From NCBI GenBank assembly GCA_003554965.1, contig PWHR01000014.1, positions 29,667 to 93,666 on the forward strand: a stretch of 64,000 nucleotides of DNA, given 5' to 3'. Each line of letters opens with the position of its first letter. Within the stretch, counting starts at the first letter, position 1. Under the pieces are notes generated by a model that saw only the letters and a list, made by a program, of their open reading frames with translations, did no database searches and had not been told where the DNA came from. This DNA is from Thermoplasmata archaeon. GTDB taxonomy: Archaea > Thermoplasmatota > Thermoplasmata > Halarchaeoplasmatales > Halarchaeoplasmataceae. Shown here in pieces: positions 31,256 to 40,432 of the stretch. A program made the position numbers and the translations under genes.

Positions 31256-32233
31256 ATGAAGAGCTTGTTCATCGGTAGATTTCAACCTTTCCACAAAGGC
31301 CATCTCGCTGCGCTAGAACAGATATCGAGCAAATCGGAATCAGTGATGATCGGGGTCGGTAGCGCCCAAAAAAGCAGAGAGGAAGCGAATCCCTTGACGG
31401 GAGGTGAAAGGATATCGATGATAAAAAGGGTTTTGATGGATCGAGGAATGGATGATGTAGAAGTATATCCTATCCCTGACTTGGAGTGCCACCCGGCTTG
31501 GCCTTATTATGTAGAAGCGATCCTTCCGGAGTTCCAAAAGGTCTACGGAAACTCTCACACCGTTCTGAAATTGTTCTCCGATGTTGGATATGCTACCGAA
31601 GAGATAGAACAGGTGGATAGAGATAAGTACTCCGGGACTGAGATAAGGAGAAGAGTCAATGAAGGAAAAAGTTGGAAGTATCTTGTCCCAGAGGAAGTTG
31701 CTGAATTTCTGGAGGAGATAGATATGGAAGAGAGGATGAAACCCGTATTAGGTACGAAGTCTGAAACTGAAAAGAAAGTGGCACATCTATTGACTAAAAC
31801 GGGAAAAAGGATAGCTACTGCAGAATCCTGCACGGGAGGTTTGATAGCTAGTAGATTGACCGACGTTCCGGGCTCATCAGCTTACTTTGTAGCGGGATTG
31901 GTAACTTACAGCAATGAATCTAAAGTTGAACTATTGGGTGTGGATCAAAGTTTGCTCGAAAAAAAGGGTGCTGTAAGTGATGAAGTCGTCGAGCAGATGG
32001 CTGAGGGCGTTAGAAAAGATAGATGCACGGACATCGGCTTATCCACTTCAGGAATAGCTGGTCCGGGCGGAGGGACTGAAGAAAAACCCGTGGGGACGGT
32101 CCATATGGGACTTTCTACTGAAAAAGAAACTAAAAGCAGATCCTTCCATTTTGGAGGTAACAGAGAGGCTGTCAAAAAACAGACATCCGAAAAAGCTTTA
32201 GAGTGGATCATAGAGGAATTGGAAGAAACCTGA
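31256..32233 (+). CDS. Fusion: archaeal NMN adenylyltransferase (NadM) + CinA C-terminal/PncC-like NMN deamidase
   Basis: N-part SLFIGRFQPFHKGHLAAL...YSGTEIRRRV; C-part GKRIATAESCTGGLIASRLTDVPGSSAYFVAGLVTYSNESK...STSGIAGPGGGTEEKPVGTV. Confidence 0.94.
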   Translation: MKSLFIGRFQPFHKGHLAALEQISSKSESVMIGVGSAQKSREEANPLTGGERISMIKRVLMDRGMDDVEVYPIPDLECHPAWPYYVEAILPEFQKVYGNSHTVLKLFSDVGYATEEIEQVDRDKYSGTEIRRRVNEGKSWKYLVPEEVAEFLEEIDMEERMKPVLGTKSETEKKVAHLLTKTGKRIATAESCTGGLIASRLTDVPGSSAYFVAGLVTYSNESKVELLGVDQSLLEKKGAVSDEVVEQMAEGVRKDRCTDIGLSTSGIAGPGGGTEEKPVGTVHMGLSTEKETKSRSFHFGGNREAVKKQTSEKALEWIIEELEET

Positions 32234-32238
32234 TCCAC

Positions 32239-32592
32239 TCAGCTGATCTGTTTTATCTTTTTTACCGCCTTTTTTATCTCATCGAACAATACACCCAATC
32301 TCTCCGAATCTCCCACTACGACTGCCAACAACCTATCTTGTTGGACACTGGTGATGATTATCTTACCCTCTTTTGATTCCACGATTATCCTGTTCACACT
32401 CGTTCTATCCAGCTCAGAATTTGCGTTGTTAGATGCACCGAGAATAGTAGCACACATGATACTGAAAGTTTCGTCATGGACTACTTCAGGCAGGTCGGTT
32501 TCGATGATGTCTCCTTCTTTATCAATTATGGCAGAACCAGATATGCCTTTTATTTTAAGATCATCGAGTACTTCTTCGTAAATCCCAGCCAT
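32239..32592 (-). CDS. Roadblock/LC7 domain protein
   Basis: IKGISGSAIIDKEGDIIETDLP...VNRIIVESKEGKIIITSVQQDRLLAVVVGDSERLG. Confidence 0.85.
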   Translation of the reverse strand: MAGIYEEVLDDLKIKGISGSAIIDKEGDIIETDLPEVVHDETFSIMCATILGASNNANSELDRTSVNRIIVESKEGKIIITSVQQDRLLAVVVGDSERLGVLFDEIKKAVKKIKQIS

Positions 32593-32646
32593 TTTATCCC
32601 TATGAGTTCACAAAGCATCTTTTTAAAATTTTCGTACTGATATCGA

Positions 32647-33219
32647 CTATCTACATTCAGGACAAAGAAGCTGACTGTTATCTGAGACCAATCTATCGGA
32701 ATAAATCCCACAGCTTTCGCAGTATCCCGATGTCTCTCTTTTGACTTTATCTTCATATTTTCCTGATCTCTTAGATCTTCTTATTTTCTCATACTCTCTT
32801 GTTATGTCGATCAAAGTGGGTGAGATCTCCAAGACGTCGTTCTCTGTTATGATCCCTATCATCTCTTCATCTTCAACCACAGGTAACCTTCTGATATTCT
32901 CTTCGGCCATCAATCTGGCCGCCTCCTGTATCGCTTTCTCGCCTCTGATAGTATGGACGGGGGTCGACATGACTTCAGATATTCCTATCTCATCTGGAGA
33001 AAGGTTTTGTGCAACGACTTTTTTTACTATGTCCATCTCTGTTATGATACCTGAAAGATTTTCATCATCATCTATCACCACTAGACTACCGATATCAGCT
33101 TCTTTCATCAGATTAGCGGCAGTTTCTACATTCTCCTTTTCTTTTATGACGAGCGGATTCTTTGACATCACATCTTTGATCTGGACGTCTTTGCTCTTGA
33201 ATCTATCCACGTCCTCCAT
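32647..33219 (-). CDS. Tandem CBS-domain protein with C-terminal zinc ribbon
   Basis: Two CBS repeats and YCESCGIYSDRLVSDNSQLLCPECR. Confidence 0.92.
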   Translation of the reverse strand: MEDVDRFKSKDVQIKDVMSKNPLVIKEKENVETAANLMKEADIGSLVVIDDDENLSGIITEMDIVKKVVAQNLSPDEIGISEVMSTPVHTIRGEKAIQEAARLMAEENIRRLPVVEDEEMIGIITENDVLEISPTLIDITREYEKIRRSKRSGKYEDKVKRETSGYCESCGIYSDRLVSDNSQLLCPECR

Positions 33220-33292
33220 ATGGTTATACCTCGTAGGTAGATTGTTTCTCTAAGTATTAAATCTTTCCCAAAATAATAAAATGTCCAAGTCC

Positions 33293-33305
33293 AAAATATT
33301 TATAG
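33293..33305 (+). promoter_or_regulatory. Archaeal TATA box upstream of serS
   Basis: AAAATATTTATAG about 30 nt upstream of ATG 33333, consistent with leaderless or short-leader transcription. Confidence 0.5.
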
Positions 33306-33332
33306 CCCCTGAGAGATACCAAAAGGAAGATC

Positions 33333-34856
33333 ATGAAATTCGAGTTGAAGTCGACGGTGAAGTTCAGCAGCGAGATTGAAGAAGCTAAAGGTCTCATCGA
33401 AGATCTTATGGAGAGAGCGAACCAAGACCTGCTCAAAAGAGGAGTCCCAAAAGATATCGAGCAGGGAGGAGCAGAGGTCATAGATTTTTCAGTAGATGGG
33501 GATGAGCTCTTTGTACATATCTTATCGGATAGATATGTTAGAGCCCACGATGCACTTTTGAGGTTGAAAAAAAGCCTCAATCAGGAATTAGGCCCTGAAT
33601 ATCACGTGGGCGTGAGAGAGATCGAAGTCGTTGAGTATTTGATAGAATTTATTTTAGATCGAGAAGCTAGAGAGGATTTCTCACTCCCTTATGTGGATGA
33701 AATCGAGATAAGGGAAAAGGACTGCAGGCTTTTTCTATCTGAGCTGAACGAAGAGCAGTTAAAAAAGAATTACGTTGACAGGATCATACAAAGGGTAAGA
33801 GAGAAAGTCGATGCCCAGTATTACGAGGGTAAAGATGAGATGTGGAAACTCATCTGGGAATCTGACAGGAAAGAGATGGTCTGGGAGGAAGATCCTACAG
33901 AGAAGATGGATGAAAGAGGATGGATAAAGAGAGGACCGACAAAGGGGAAATGGTTTTACAGGCCACGAGGGGCAAAGCTGCTCAAGACGTTTGAAAAAAT
34001 AGCGATAGAGGAGGTCCTGAAACCTTTAGGTTTTCAAGAGGTCATCGAATCCATGATGGTACCCTTTGAAGTTTGGATCCAGACTGGACACATGGAGGGA
34101 ATACCCAACGAAGCCTATTACATTTCAGAGCCAGTGACCAGGGATCCAGAAGAATGGGAGGATGTTGTAGACGAGATCAAGATCACCAGAGAGGTGCCCG
34201 AAGATAAACTAGAAAAGATGACTGAGACCCCGAAAGCGGGTGTTTGTTACGCTCAGTGTCCATTGATATATTGGTCTTTGAGGAACGAGACGATAGCCGA
34301 TGAGAGCCTTCCTGTTTTGGTATACGAGAAGACGGTTCCAAGCACTAGGTATGAATCAGGAGGCAGACAGGGGATCGAAAGAGTTGACGAGTTTCACCGT
34401 ATCGAACCCGTCTATATCGGTACTAAGGAACAGCTTTTGAAGTTGAAGGAAGATCTTATATCACGGTATAAACACGTATTCAATGAGATCATGGACATTG
34501 AGTGGAGGATGGCTCAAGTAGAACCTTTCTACCTCCAACAAGCCGGAACGGGAGAAGTGGAGGAAGAAGAAGGATTGGGCACGATCGATTTTGAAGCCTA
34601 CCTCCCTTATAGGGGTTCTAGAGAAGAGAGTGAGTGGTTGGAGTTCGGCAACCTGTCAATCTTCAGCAAGTATACTGAGGAATTCAATATAAAGAGTCAG
34701 AGTCAGGATGAGAAACTACTCTCCGGGTGCACAGGGATAGGGATTGAAAGGTGGGCCGCAGCTTTCTTAGCACAGAAAGGTTTAGATCCGGAGAATTGGC
34801 CCACGTCATTTAAAGATCACTTCGGCGAGATGCCAGAAGGGATAAAACTTCTGTGA
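33333..34856 (+). CDS. serS: Seryl-tRNA synthetase, type 2 (methanogen-type)
   Basis: N-terminal MKFELKSTVKFSSEIEEAKGLIEDLMERANQDLLKRGVP and class II core (CYAQCPLIYWSLRNETIADESLPVLVYEKTVPSTRYESGG...DEFHRIEPVYIGT). Confidence 0.88.
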   Translation: MKFELKSTVKFSSEIEEAKGLIEDLMERANQDLLKRGVPKDIEQGGAEVIDFSVDGDELFVHILSDRYVRAHDALLRLKKSLNQELGPEYHVGVREIEVVEYLIEFILDREAREDFSLPYVDEIEIREKDCRLFLSELNEEQLKKNYVDRIIQRVREKVDAQYYEGKDEMWKLIWESDRKEMVWEEDPTEKMDERGWIKRGPTKGKWFYRPRGAKLLKTFEKIAIEEVLKPLGFQEVIESMMVPFEVWIQTGHMEGIPNEAYYISEPVTRDPEEWEDVVDEIKITREVPEDKLEKMTETPKAGVCYAQCPLIYWSLRNETIADESLPVLVYEKTVPSTRYESGGRQGIERVDEFHRIEPVYIGTKEQLLKLKEDLISRYKHVFNEIMDIEWRMAQVEPFYLQQAGTGEVEEEEGLGTIDFEAYLPYRGSREESEWLEFGNLSIFSKYTEEFNIKSQSQDEKLLSGCTGIGIERWAAAFLAQKGLDPENWPTSFKDHFGEMPEGIKLL

Positions 34857-34927
34857 AAAAAATTCTCTTTTGAGATTAAAAAAATTTATAACCCTTTTGT
34901 CATTTGCTTTAATGGAGCGTGGAAAAG

Positions 34928-35887
34928 ATGAAGGTGCTGATTGGAGAGAATAAAAGATCGACTAGAACGCTTCTCAAGAATTCGATGGAAGTATTAGGCC
35001 ACGAAGTGAACATGGTGAAAGACGAGCACGACCTGATGGGAGCTTTGAAAGACGAAGATTATGAGATCCTGTTCTTGAGTTCAACTCTTTCAAAGAGAGA
35101 CGTCTTGGAGACCTTACGAGATGTCAAGCATACGAAGGATAGGGACTCCTATGTCATCCTTATGACGCCCGAAGGGACCGAGGAGATCGATATGATAGAG
35201 GCCTTAGAAGCGGGAGCCGATGATTTTTTATCTAAACCTTTGAACAGGGATCTTATAAGATCGAGGATGAGAAAAGCCCGTATATCCTTGGGAGTCAAAG
35301 AGCGAGGACTCACCGTTGAACCTATGGAGGAACTAGAGGAAGAACATGAACTGCTCAGAAGGTTATGCAACATCCTAGAGGTGGTCCATTACAGGATAAA
35401 AGAGGAAGTACCGGAGAAAGTGATCGATTGGATAGAATCTGCTACCATGAAGCTAGAACAGGAAGTTCATCATGAGAAGGAAAAATACTTTCTTATCAGT
35501 TTTATCGAAAATGCTATGGAGGAACAGGGAGAAGATCCAGATTCTAGGCTCTTTTCTAGAGCTTCTTTGAAACAAGTGGAGGAAGAACACGAAGAACTTG
35601 AAAAGATGAGTAAAGAGATAAAAGAAATAATTTCAGACTATAAAGAAGAAAAAGTAAAAGCGGGAGTGATAAGAGAGATGTTGAAAGATTACAAAGATTT
35701 GCTCAGAGCTCATCTTGACAGGGAAGAAAAATTTTTATTCCCTTTGGCAAGAAGATACATGGATGAAGAGACTTCCACGGAACTCATGCATAAGTTCGAC
35801 AGCGTGAATGAAAAAGTCGGACGGGATAAGATACAGAAATTTAAGAGACAGATATCTAAAGGAGAGGAAACCCTTTACCTAAAATAA
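34928..35887 (+). CDS. Pseudo-receiver (REC-like) fused to hemerythrin HHE domain
   Basis: REC fold MKVLIGENKRSTRTLLKN...DYEILFLSSTL...GADDFLSKPL; hemerythrin-like HHEKEKY, EEEHEELEKM, HLDREEKFLFP. Confidence 0.85.
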   Translation: MKVLIGENKRSTRTLLKNSMEVLGHEVNMVKDEHDLMGALKDEDYEILFLSSTLSKRDVLETLRDVKHTKDRDSYVILMTPEGTEEIDMIEALEAGADDFLSKPLNRDLIRSRMRKARISLGVKERGLTVEPMEELEEEHELLRRLCNILEVVHYRIKEEVPEKVIDWIESATMKLEQEVHHEKEKYFLISFIENAMEEQGEDPDSRLFSRASLKQVEEEHEELEKMSKEIKEIISDYKEEKVKAGVIREMLKDYKDLLRAHLDREEKFLFPLARRYMDEETSTELMHKFDSVNEKVGRDKIQKFKRQISKGEETLYLK

Positions 35888-35969
35888 TCTTTTATTCCTT
35901 CCTTTATCGGCCTAATAAACCAAAAAGTAGTTATAACATCTCTAAATCTCAAACATTTAAGTGAGTACG

Positions 35970-36863
35970 ATGGCTAAAAAATCCAGGCGTGCCGGCAGAC
36001 GTGTAAAGGATAAATGGAAGAGCAAGAGCTGGTATAGGATCGTAGCACCTGAGATATTCGACGGTGCGGTAGTAGGAGAGACTGTAGCGTCAGATCCAGA
36101 AACCCTTCTAGGAAGAGTCACTGAGATCAGCCTCCAGGACCTTACAGGAGATTTCTCAAGAACCCATATCAAGGTCAAGTTGAATATAAACGGAGTTAGA
36201 GGGGGAGAGTGCAAGACCAGGTTCGTGGGACACGATATGACCTCTGATTATGTAAGACGCTTGACCAGAAGAAGGCAGTCCAAGCTTGAAGCTGTTTTCA
36301 CCGTGAGGACCAAAGAGGGTTACCATATCAAGGTCAAACCGCTTTCTATAACCAGCAAACGTATAAGCAGCTCTGTAAAAAGATCCCTCAGGAAAAAACA
36401 GAAAGAAGTTATCAGCGAAGAAGCTAGGAATTCCAGATTAGGAGAGCTTGCTCAGAAGATGCTTTTCGGTGAATTGCCAAAAAGATTGGCTAACGAATGT
36501 AAGACTATCTATCCTCTCAAGCAGGTAGAGATCAAAAAGTCAGAAGTAGTGGCTGTACCTGAACAGGAAGAAGTCGATGTCAAAATCATCACTGAAGAGG
36601 AGATGGAGGAAGAAGAAGAGGAAGCAGAGGAAGCTGAAGAACCTGAGGACGAGGAAGAAGAAGCAGAGATGCCTAGCAAACCCGAAGTGGTCGAACAGTT
36701 CAAAGATATAAAAGGAGTCGGTCCTACGACGGCTGAAAAACTCTACGACGGCGGTTTCCATACGATCCATCAATTAAGAGAGGCTTCTAAAGAAGAACTG
36801 ACTGAAGTAAAGGGGATAGGCGAAGCGGTCTCTGAAACCATATATAACTCTCTCCATGAGTGA
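35970..36863 (+). CDS. rps3ae: Ribosomal protein eS1 (S3Ae) with acidic linker and C-terminal helix-hairpin-helix domain
   Basis: KDKWKSKSWYRIVAPEIFDGAVVGETVASDPETLLGRV eS1 core; acidic linker; FKDIKGVGPTTAEKLYDGGFHTIHQLREASKEELTEVKGIGEAVSETI HhH tail. Confidence 0.95.
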   Translation: MAKKSRRAGRRVKDKWKSKSWYRIVAPEIFDGAVVGETVASDPETLLGRVTEISLQDLTGDFSRTHIKVKLNINGVRGGECKTRFVGHDMTSDYVRRLTRRRQSKLEAVFTVRTKEGYHIKVKPLSITSKRISSSVKRSLRKKQKEVISEEARNSRLGELAQKMLFGELPKRLANECKTIYPLKQVEIKKSEVVAVPEQEEVDVKIITEEEMEEEEEEAEEAEEPEDEEEEAEMPSKPEVVEQFKDIKGVGPTTAEKLYDGGFHTIHQLREASKEELTEVKGIGEAVSETIYNSLHE

Positions 36864-36880
36864 ACTGCGAACAAATTTTT

Positions 36881-37026
36881 GTCGGGGTAGCTCAGCCTGG
36901 TGGAGCGCTAGACTCATAGGGAATCTCAGCTCCACGAGAACAGGGATTTAAACTAAATTCCTGCGATGTCAGGAACAAAGTTCCTGGGACATCTAGAGGT
37001 CGCGGGTTCAAACCCCGTCCCCGACA
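36881..37026 (+). tRNA. tRNA-Met (CAU anticodon) with 72-nt intron at 36919-36990 (position 37/38)
   Basis: Acceptor GTCGGGG/CCCCGAC + A; D-stem GCTC/GAGC; anticodon stem CTAGA/TCTAG with CAT at 36915-36917; T-arm GCGGG-TTCAAAC-CCCGT. BHB: CTCA/TGGG central 4-bp helix, 3-nt bulges TA^G and AC^A, GGAA/TTCC intron helix. Confidence 0.95.
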
Positions 37027-37128
37027 TACTATTTTTCTAAAGCGGGATCAAGAGTCAATCTTTGATTTTATAGGACTCCGTCATTCTCTTTTTCGAAAAT
37101 CATCAATTCCCTACGGTTTGCGAGTTGT
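37013..37128. repeat. tRNA-3'-end plus noncoding repeat, copy 1
   Basis: 21-bp identity CCCCGTCCCCGACATACTATT then 81-bp perfect match (37048-37128) to 51675-51755. Confidence 0.97.
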
Positions 37129-37214
37129 TAAAAATCCCATTTGATTCCCGACTTATTTCATAGTTCATGTGTAAATAGTTATGAAGCCCAAATGATCTTG
37201 AAAAATCGAAAATA

Positions 37215-40200
37215 TTATGTTCGATCATCCAATTCGTTATCACACTTCTCGATCCAAAGTTCCATACCTATATCTTCAAACATCTTTCGAGATTTCTTGA
37301 TCTGGTTTCTCCATTTTTTCTTTTCCCCCATATTTTTCCAAAGAAGGGCATATTCAAAAAACAATTTTGCTAATTCTCTTTTCATTTTAATATCCTCTAA
37401 GATCTCCTTCCCTTTCTCAAATTCTTCTTCAGCTTCATCCCATTCTTTTTTCTTTCTATAAACCATACCTAAAGTCTTATGACTTATACCTTCCTCCGCT
37501 TTTGCTTCAATATTTTTAGAGATTTCTAAAGCTTTTCTACCTTTTTCTAGCGCTTTTTCAAACTCATGTTCTCGAATATGGATTTCTGCTAAACCAGTTA
37601 ATAAAGTAGGCACTAATTGTTCGTACTTCGTATCTTTGCAAAGTTTCAAACCCTCTCGATAGGTTTCCCTCGCTTCATCTAGTTCTCCTTTTAGTAAGTA
37701 TGTTTTCGCTAGGTTGGCTAACGAAGTCGTTATACCTACAAAATAGTTGATATTTTTACTGATATCTAAACTTTTTTTCAGCTTCTTAAGAGCGGAGTCT
37801 AATTCATTCCTTTCATAATAATAATCGCCCATATTTATTAAAACTATGGCAACACCTTGTTGGTAACCTATCTCCTCCCACAGTTCAAGACTTTTACGAT
37901 AGTATTCTATAGCTTTTTCAAATTCCCCTTTTCTAGAATATATTGTACCTATGTTATTTAAGCAAGAAGAAATATCTCTTTTATCTCCTATTTTTTCCCT
38001 CAATTCTAAACTTTGTTCATACCTTTCCAGAGCTTTATCGAAATCTCCCTTTTTGAAATAAACAGTTCCTAGAGTATTCAAAGAAGAAGACTTCCCATGA
38101 AGATCATTGATTTTATCAAACTCTTCTAGAGCAATATCTAAATGATTGATAGATTTTTCATACTCTCCAAAGTACAAATAGACAGTACCAAGACCTTGAT
38201 TTATATTGGCATAGGCTTCATACTCATCAAAATTTTCGCAGATATCAAGTGAGGTCAAAAAGTCTTTTTCGGCCTCGTCGTATCTTCCCTGGCGTTTTAT
38301 TATATAGCCCCTCCTCGATAACAATTTACAGGTTTCTATACTCTCTTCTTCCCCTTCTGCCAACCCTTTTTCTATAGCTTCTAATGCTTTATCGAATTCA
38401 CCCTTTCTCGCATATACACTTGCCATTTTTCTATAAATTCTTTGTTTGTATTTTGGTTTTATTTCATCTTTAGGTATTTTATCATAATGTTCTAGACTAA
38501 CATCGTAATCCCCAATAATCTTGTTTACATCTCCATGCCTTTCCAATATTTTCCATCTCTTCTTTTCATTCAAATCTCCTTTTTCAATAAGATCCAAGGC
38601 TTCGTCATACATCTCTAAGGCATCTTCGTGGGCATAAAGAGATTCGGCTTTCTCTCCTGATTTTCGGTAAAACTCGAATCCTTTATCAAATTCATCTGCT
38701 TTTTTATAGTGAAGTCCAATACTAGAGTAATATTTTTCGATGTTTTCCTCGAACTCTTTTTCCATGGATTTACCAACTTGGTTATGAAGAGTTTTTCTTA
38801 ATGATTTAGGAATATTTTCATAAACGTATTTACGAATTAATCCGTGTGAAAAGTATAACCTGTCTTCTTCAGGATTTTCTTCTAATATACCTGTTTCAGT
38901 TAGTATATCTACCGACTCTAAAAGATCGAAGGGATCAATATTAGTCACAGATTGTAACAGGGAAAATCGTATTTCTTCTCCTATTACACTACCTGTTTGA
39001 AGAATTCGGAGGTCTTCTCGATTTAATTTTCTGATCCTCTTTTCTATAATATCGCCAACAACTTCCGGCAGTTCAATATCTCCTTTCTTAGTGGGAAATT
39101 TATTATTTTGTGGATCGATTATATCTTCTTCCAACATCTCTTTGATTATTTCTTTAGAAAAAAGAGGATTTCCTTCAGAAATATCATGTATCAACTGAAC
39201 GAATTCATCTGGAATATTGATTTCACCTGTAAGTCCTTGGGCAATCTCTTTGGTATCTTTCCATTTTAGAGGACCAAGTTTTAATTCATCGAAGAGATCT
39301 TCTCTCCTCATCCTTTGAAGTACTTCATCTAAGAAATCATTATCTGAAACGTTTTGTAGACGAAGAGCGCTAATAAATAATATTGGTACATCCTTCAGAT
39401 TATCGGACAGATAATGGAAAAGCATCAAAGTAGCTTTGTCGGTCCATTGTAGATCATCTATAAATATGATCATCGATCTCTTTTTAGCCAATTCACGTAT
39501 ATTTTTGACTGTTTGAGAAAAGATCAAATCACGTCTACGTTTTTGTACTTCCTCATCTTTTAGTGGAATTCTTTCCCCTTCTTCATCTCCTCTTTCTATT
39601 AACTTCAATGGAGCTACTTTATTTTCATCTTTTTCCGAATAAACCTCAAAGGCCTCCTTAAAGGGAAGGTAAGGTTCAGAAGTATCATAGTGTCCTTTTC
39701 CCATCAAAAATTCGAAACCAGCTGAGATCGCTTTATGCTTGAATTCATTCACTAACTGTGTCTTTCCTATGCCCGCATCGCCTTCAATCAAAATGGCTAA
39801 TGAATTGTCGTTCTTTACATGATCCAATTTTTCCAAAAGAAAACTCATCTCATCTTTTCGACCCACAAAGATATCTTCTTTCTTTTGTTTTCCCTCTCGT
39901 GTTAACTTAATAACCCTCTCATCGTTTATGTTATTTAGAGCCACTAGCAATGGGTTTTGAGAATCGATATGTGTATCGATTTTCTTGAGTTCAATTTCGT
40001 ATTCTGAAGAGCCCTTTTTAAGTATAACCTTTTCGTTTTCTAATTCTTTTCGGATTTTTCTTGCCCTCTCAAAACCTTTTGGTGTGAGTGAATAAACTTT
40101 ACGTCTTCTTTTGAGCCCTACTACATGGCTAACATCTTCTTTTATCAATTCATCTTGAGTCATCTCTCTGATTATTTGACTGACTCTCGCTCTAGACAGA

Positions 40201-40331
40201 TTGACAGCTTTAGCTATTCCTTTCTGGCAGATTTCATATGACACTCTTCCGTGATCTTTAGTTTCTCGTGAATTCTCTTTGGTTTCTAGATGAATTAAGA
40301 TTCTTTGTCTCCCATTCGCCAAGTTTGTCAT
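37215..40331 (-). CDS. wHTH - STAND/AAA ATPase - TPR transcriptional regulator, cassette copy 1
   Basis: N-terminal winged helix (GIAKAVNLSRARVSQIIREMTQDELIKEDVSHVVGLKRRRKVYSLT), Walker A ILIEGDAGIGKTQLV, Walker B MIIFIDDLQWTD, more than 10 TPR units. Confidence 0.92.
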   Translation of the reverse strand: MTNLANGRQRILIHLETKENSRETKDHGRVSYEICQKGIAKAVNLSRARVSQIIREMTQDELIKEDVSHVVGLKRRRKVYSLTPKGFERARKIRKELENEKVILKKGSSEYEIELKKIDTHIDSQNPLLVALNNINDERVIKLTREGKQKKEDIFVGRKDEMSFLLEKLDHVKNDNSLAILIEGDAGIGKTQLVNEFKHKAISAGFEFLMGKGHYDTSEPYLPFKEAFEVYSEKDENKVAPLKLIERGDEEGERIPLKDEEVQKRRRDLIFSQTVKNIRELAKKRSMIIFIDDLQWTDKATLMLFHYLSDNLKDVPILFISALRLQNVSDNDFLDEVLQRMRREDLFDELKLGPLKWKDTKEIAQGLTGEINIPDEFVQLIHDISEGNPLFSKEIIKEMLEEDIIDPQNNKFPTKKGDIELPEVVGDIIEKRIRKLNREDLRILQTGSVIGEEIRFSLLQSVTNIDPFDLLESVDILTETGILEENPEEDRLYFSHGLIRKYVYENIPKSLRKTLHNQVGKSMEKEFEENIEKYYSSIGLHYKKADEFDKGFEFYRKSGEKAESLYAHEDALEMYDEALDLIEKGDLNEKKRWKILERHGDVNKIIGDYDVSLEHYDKIPKDEIKPKYKQRIYRKMASVYARKGEFDKALEAIEKGLAEGEEESIETCKLLSRRGYIIKRQGRYDEAEKDFLTSLDICENFDEYEAYANINQGLGTVYLYFGEYEKSINHLDIALEEFDKINDLHGKSSSLNTLGTVYFKKGDFDKALERYEQSLELREKIGDKRDISSCLNNIGTIYSRKGEFEKAIEYYRKSLELWEEIGYQQGVAIVLINMGDYYYERNELDSALKKLKKSLDISKNINYFVGITTSLANLAKTYLLKGELDEARETYREGLKLCKDTKYEQLVPTLLTGLAEIHIREHEFEKALEKGRKALEISKNIEAKAEEGISHKTLGMVYRKKKEWDEAEEEFEKGKEILEDIKMKRELAKLFFEYALLWKNMGEKKKWRNQIKKSRKMFEDIGMELWIEKCDNELDDRT
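37237..37327. repeat. 91-bp perfect repeat covering the 3' end of the regulator gene, copy 1
   Basis: Identical to 51776-51866 (TTATCACACTTCTCGATCC...TTTTCTTTTCCC). Confidence 0.95.
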
Positions 40332-40341
40332 CTGTAGATGG

Positions 40342-40375
40342 TTAGTGGTTATGGGTATTTAGTGGTTATGGGTAT
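40342..40375. repeat. 17-bp perfect tandem repeat (TTAGTGGTTATGGGTAT x2) in divergent promoter region
   Basis: Direct reading of 40342-40358 and 40359-40375; followed by TATAAAAGG. Confidence 0.9.
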
Positions 40376-40432
40376 AAAAGGATTTCTTAAAATTCAATAT
40401 TAACATTTTGACTCAAAAACAAGGGAGATAAC

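Noticed and set aside
36919-36990. C/D-box guide RNA inside the tRNA-Met intron
   Set aside because: No convincing RUGAUGA/CUGA pair with a guide spacing; only GCGATGTC-like partial similarity.
37141-37461. 106-aa plus-strand ORF near the tRNA
   Set aside because: Antisense to the regulator 3' end plus AT-rich noncoding DNA; the frame is not preserved in the duplicated copy because of the ~80-bp length difference.
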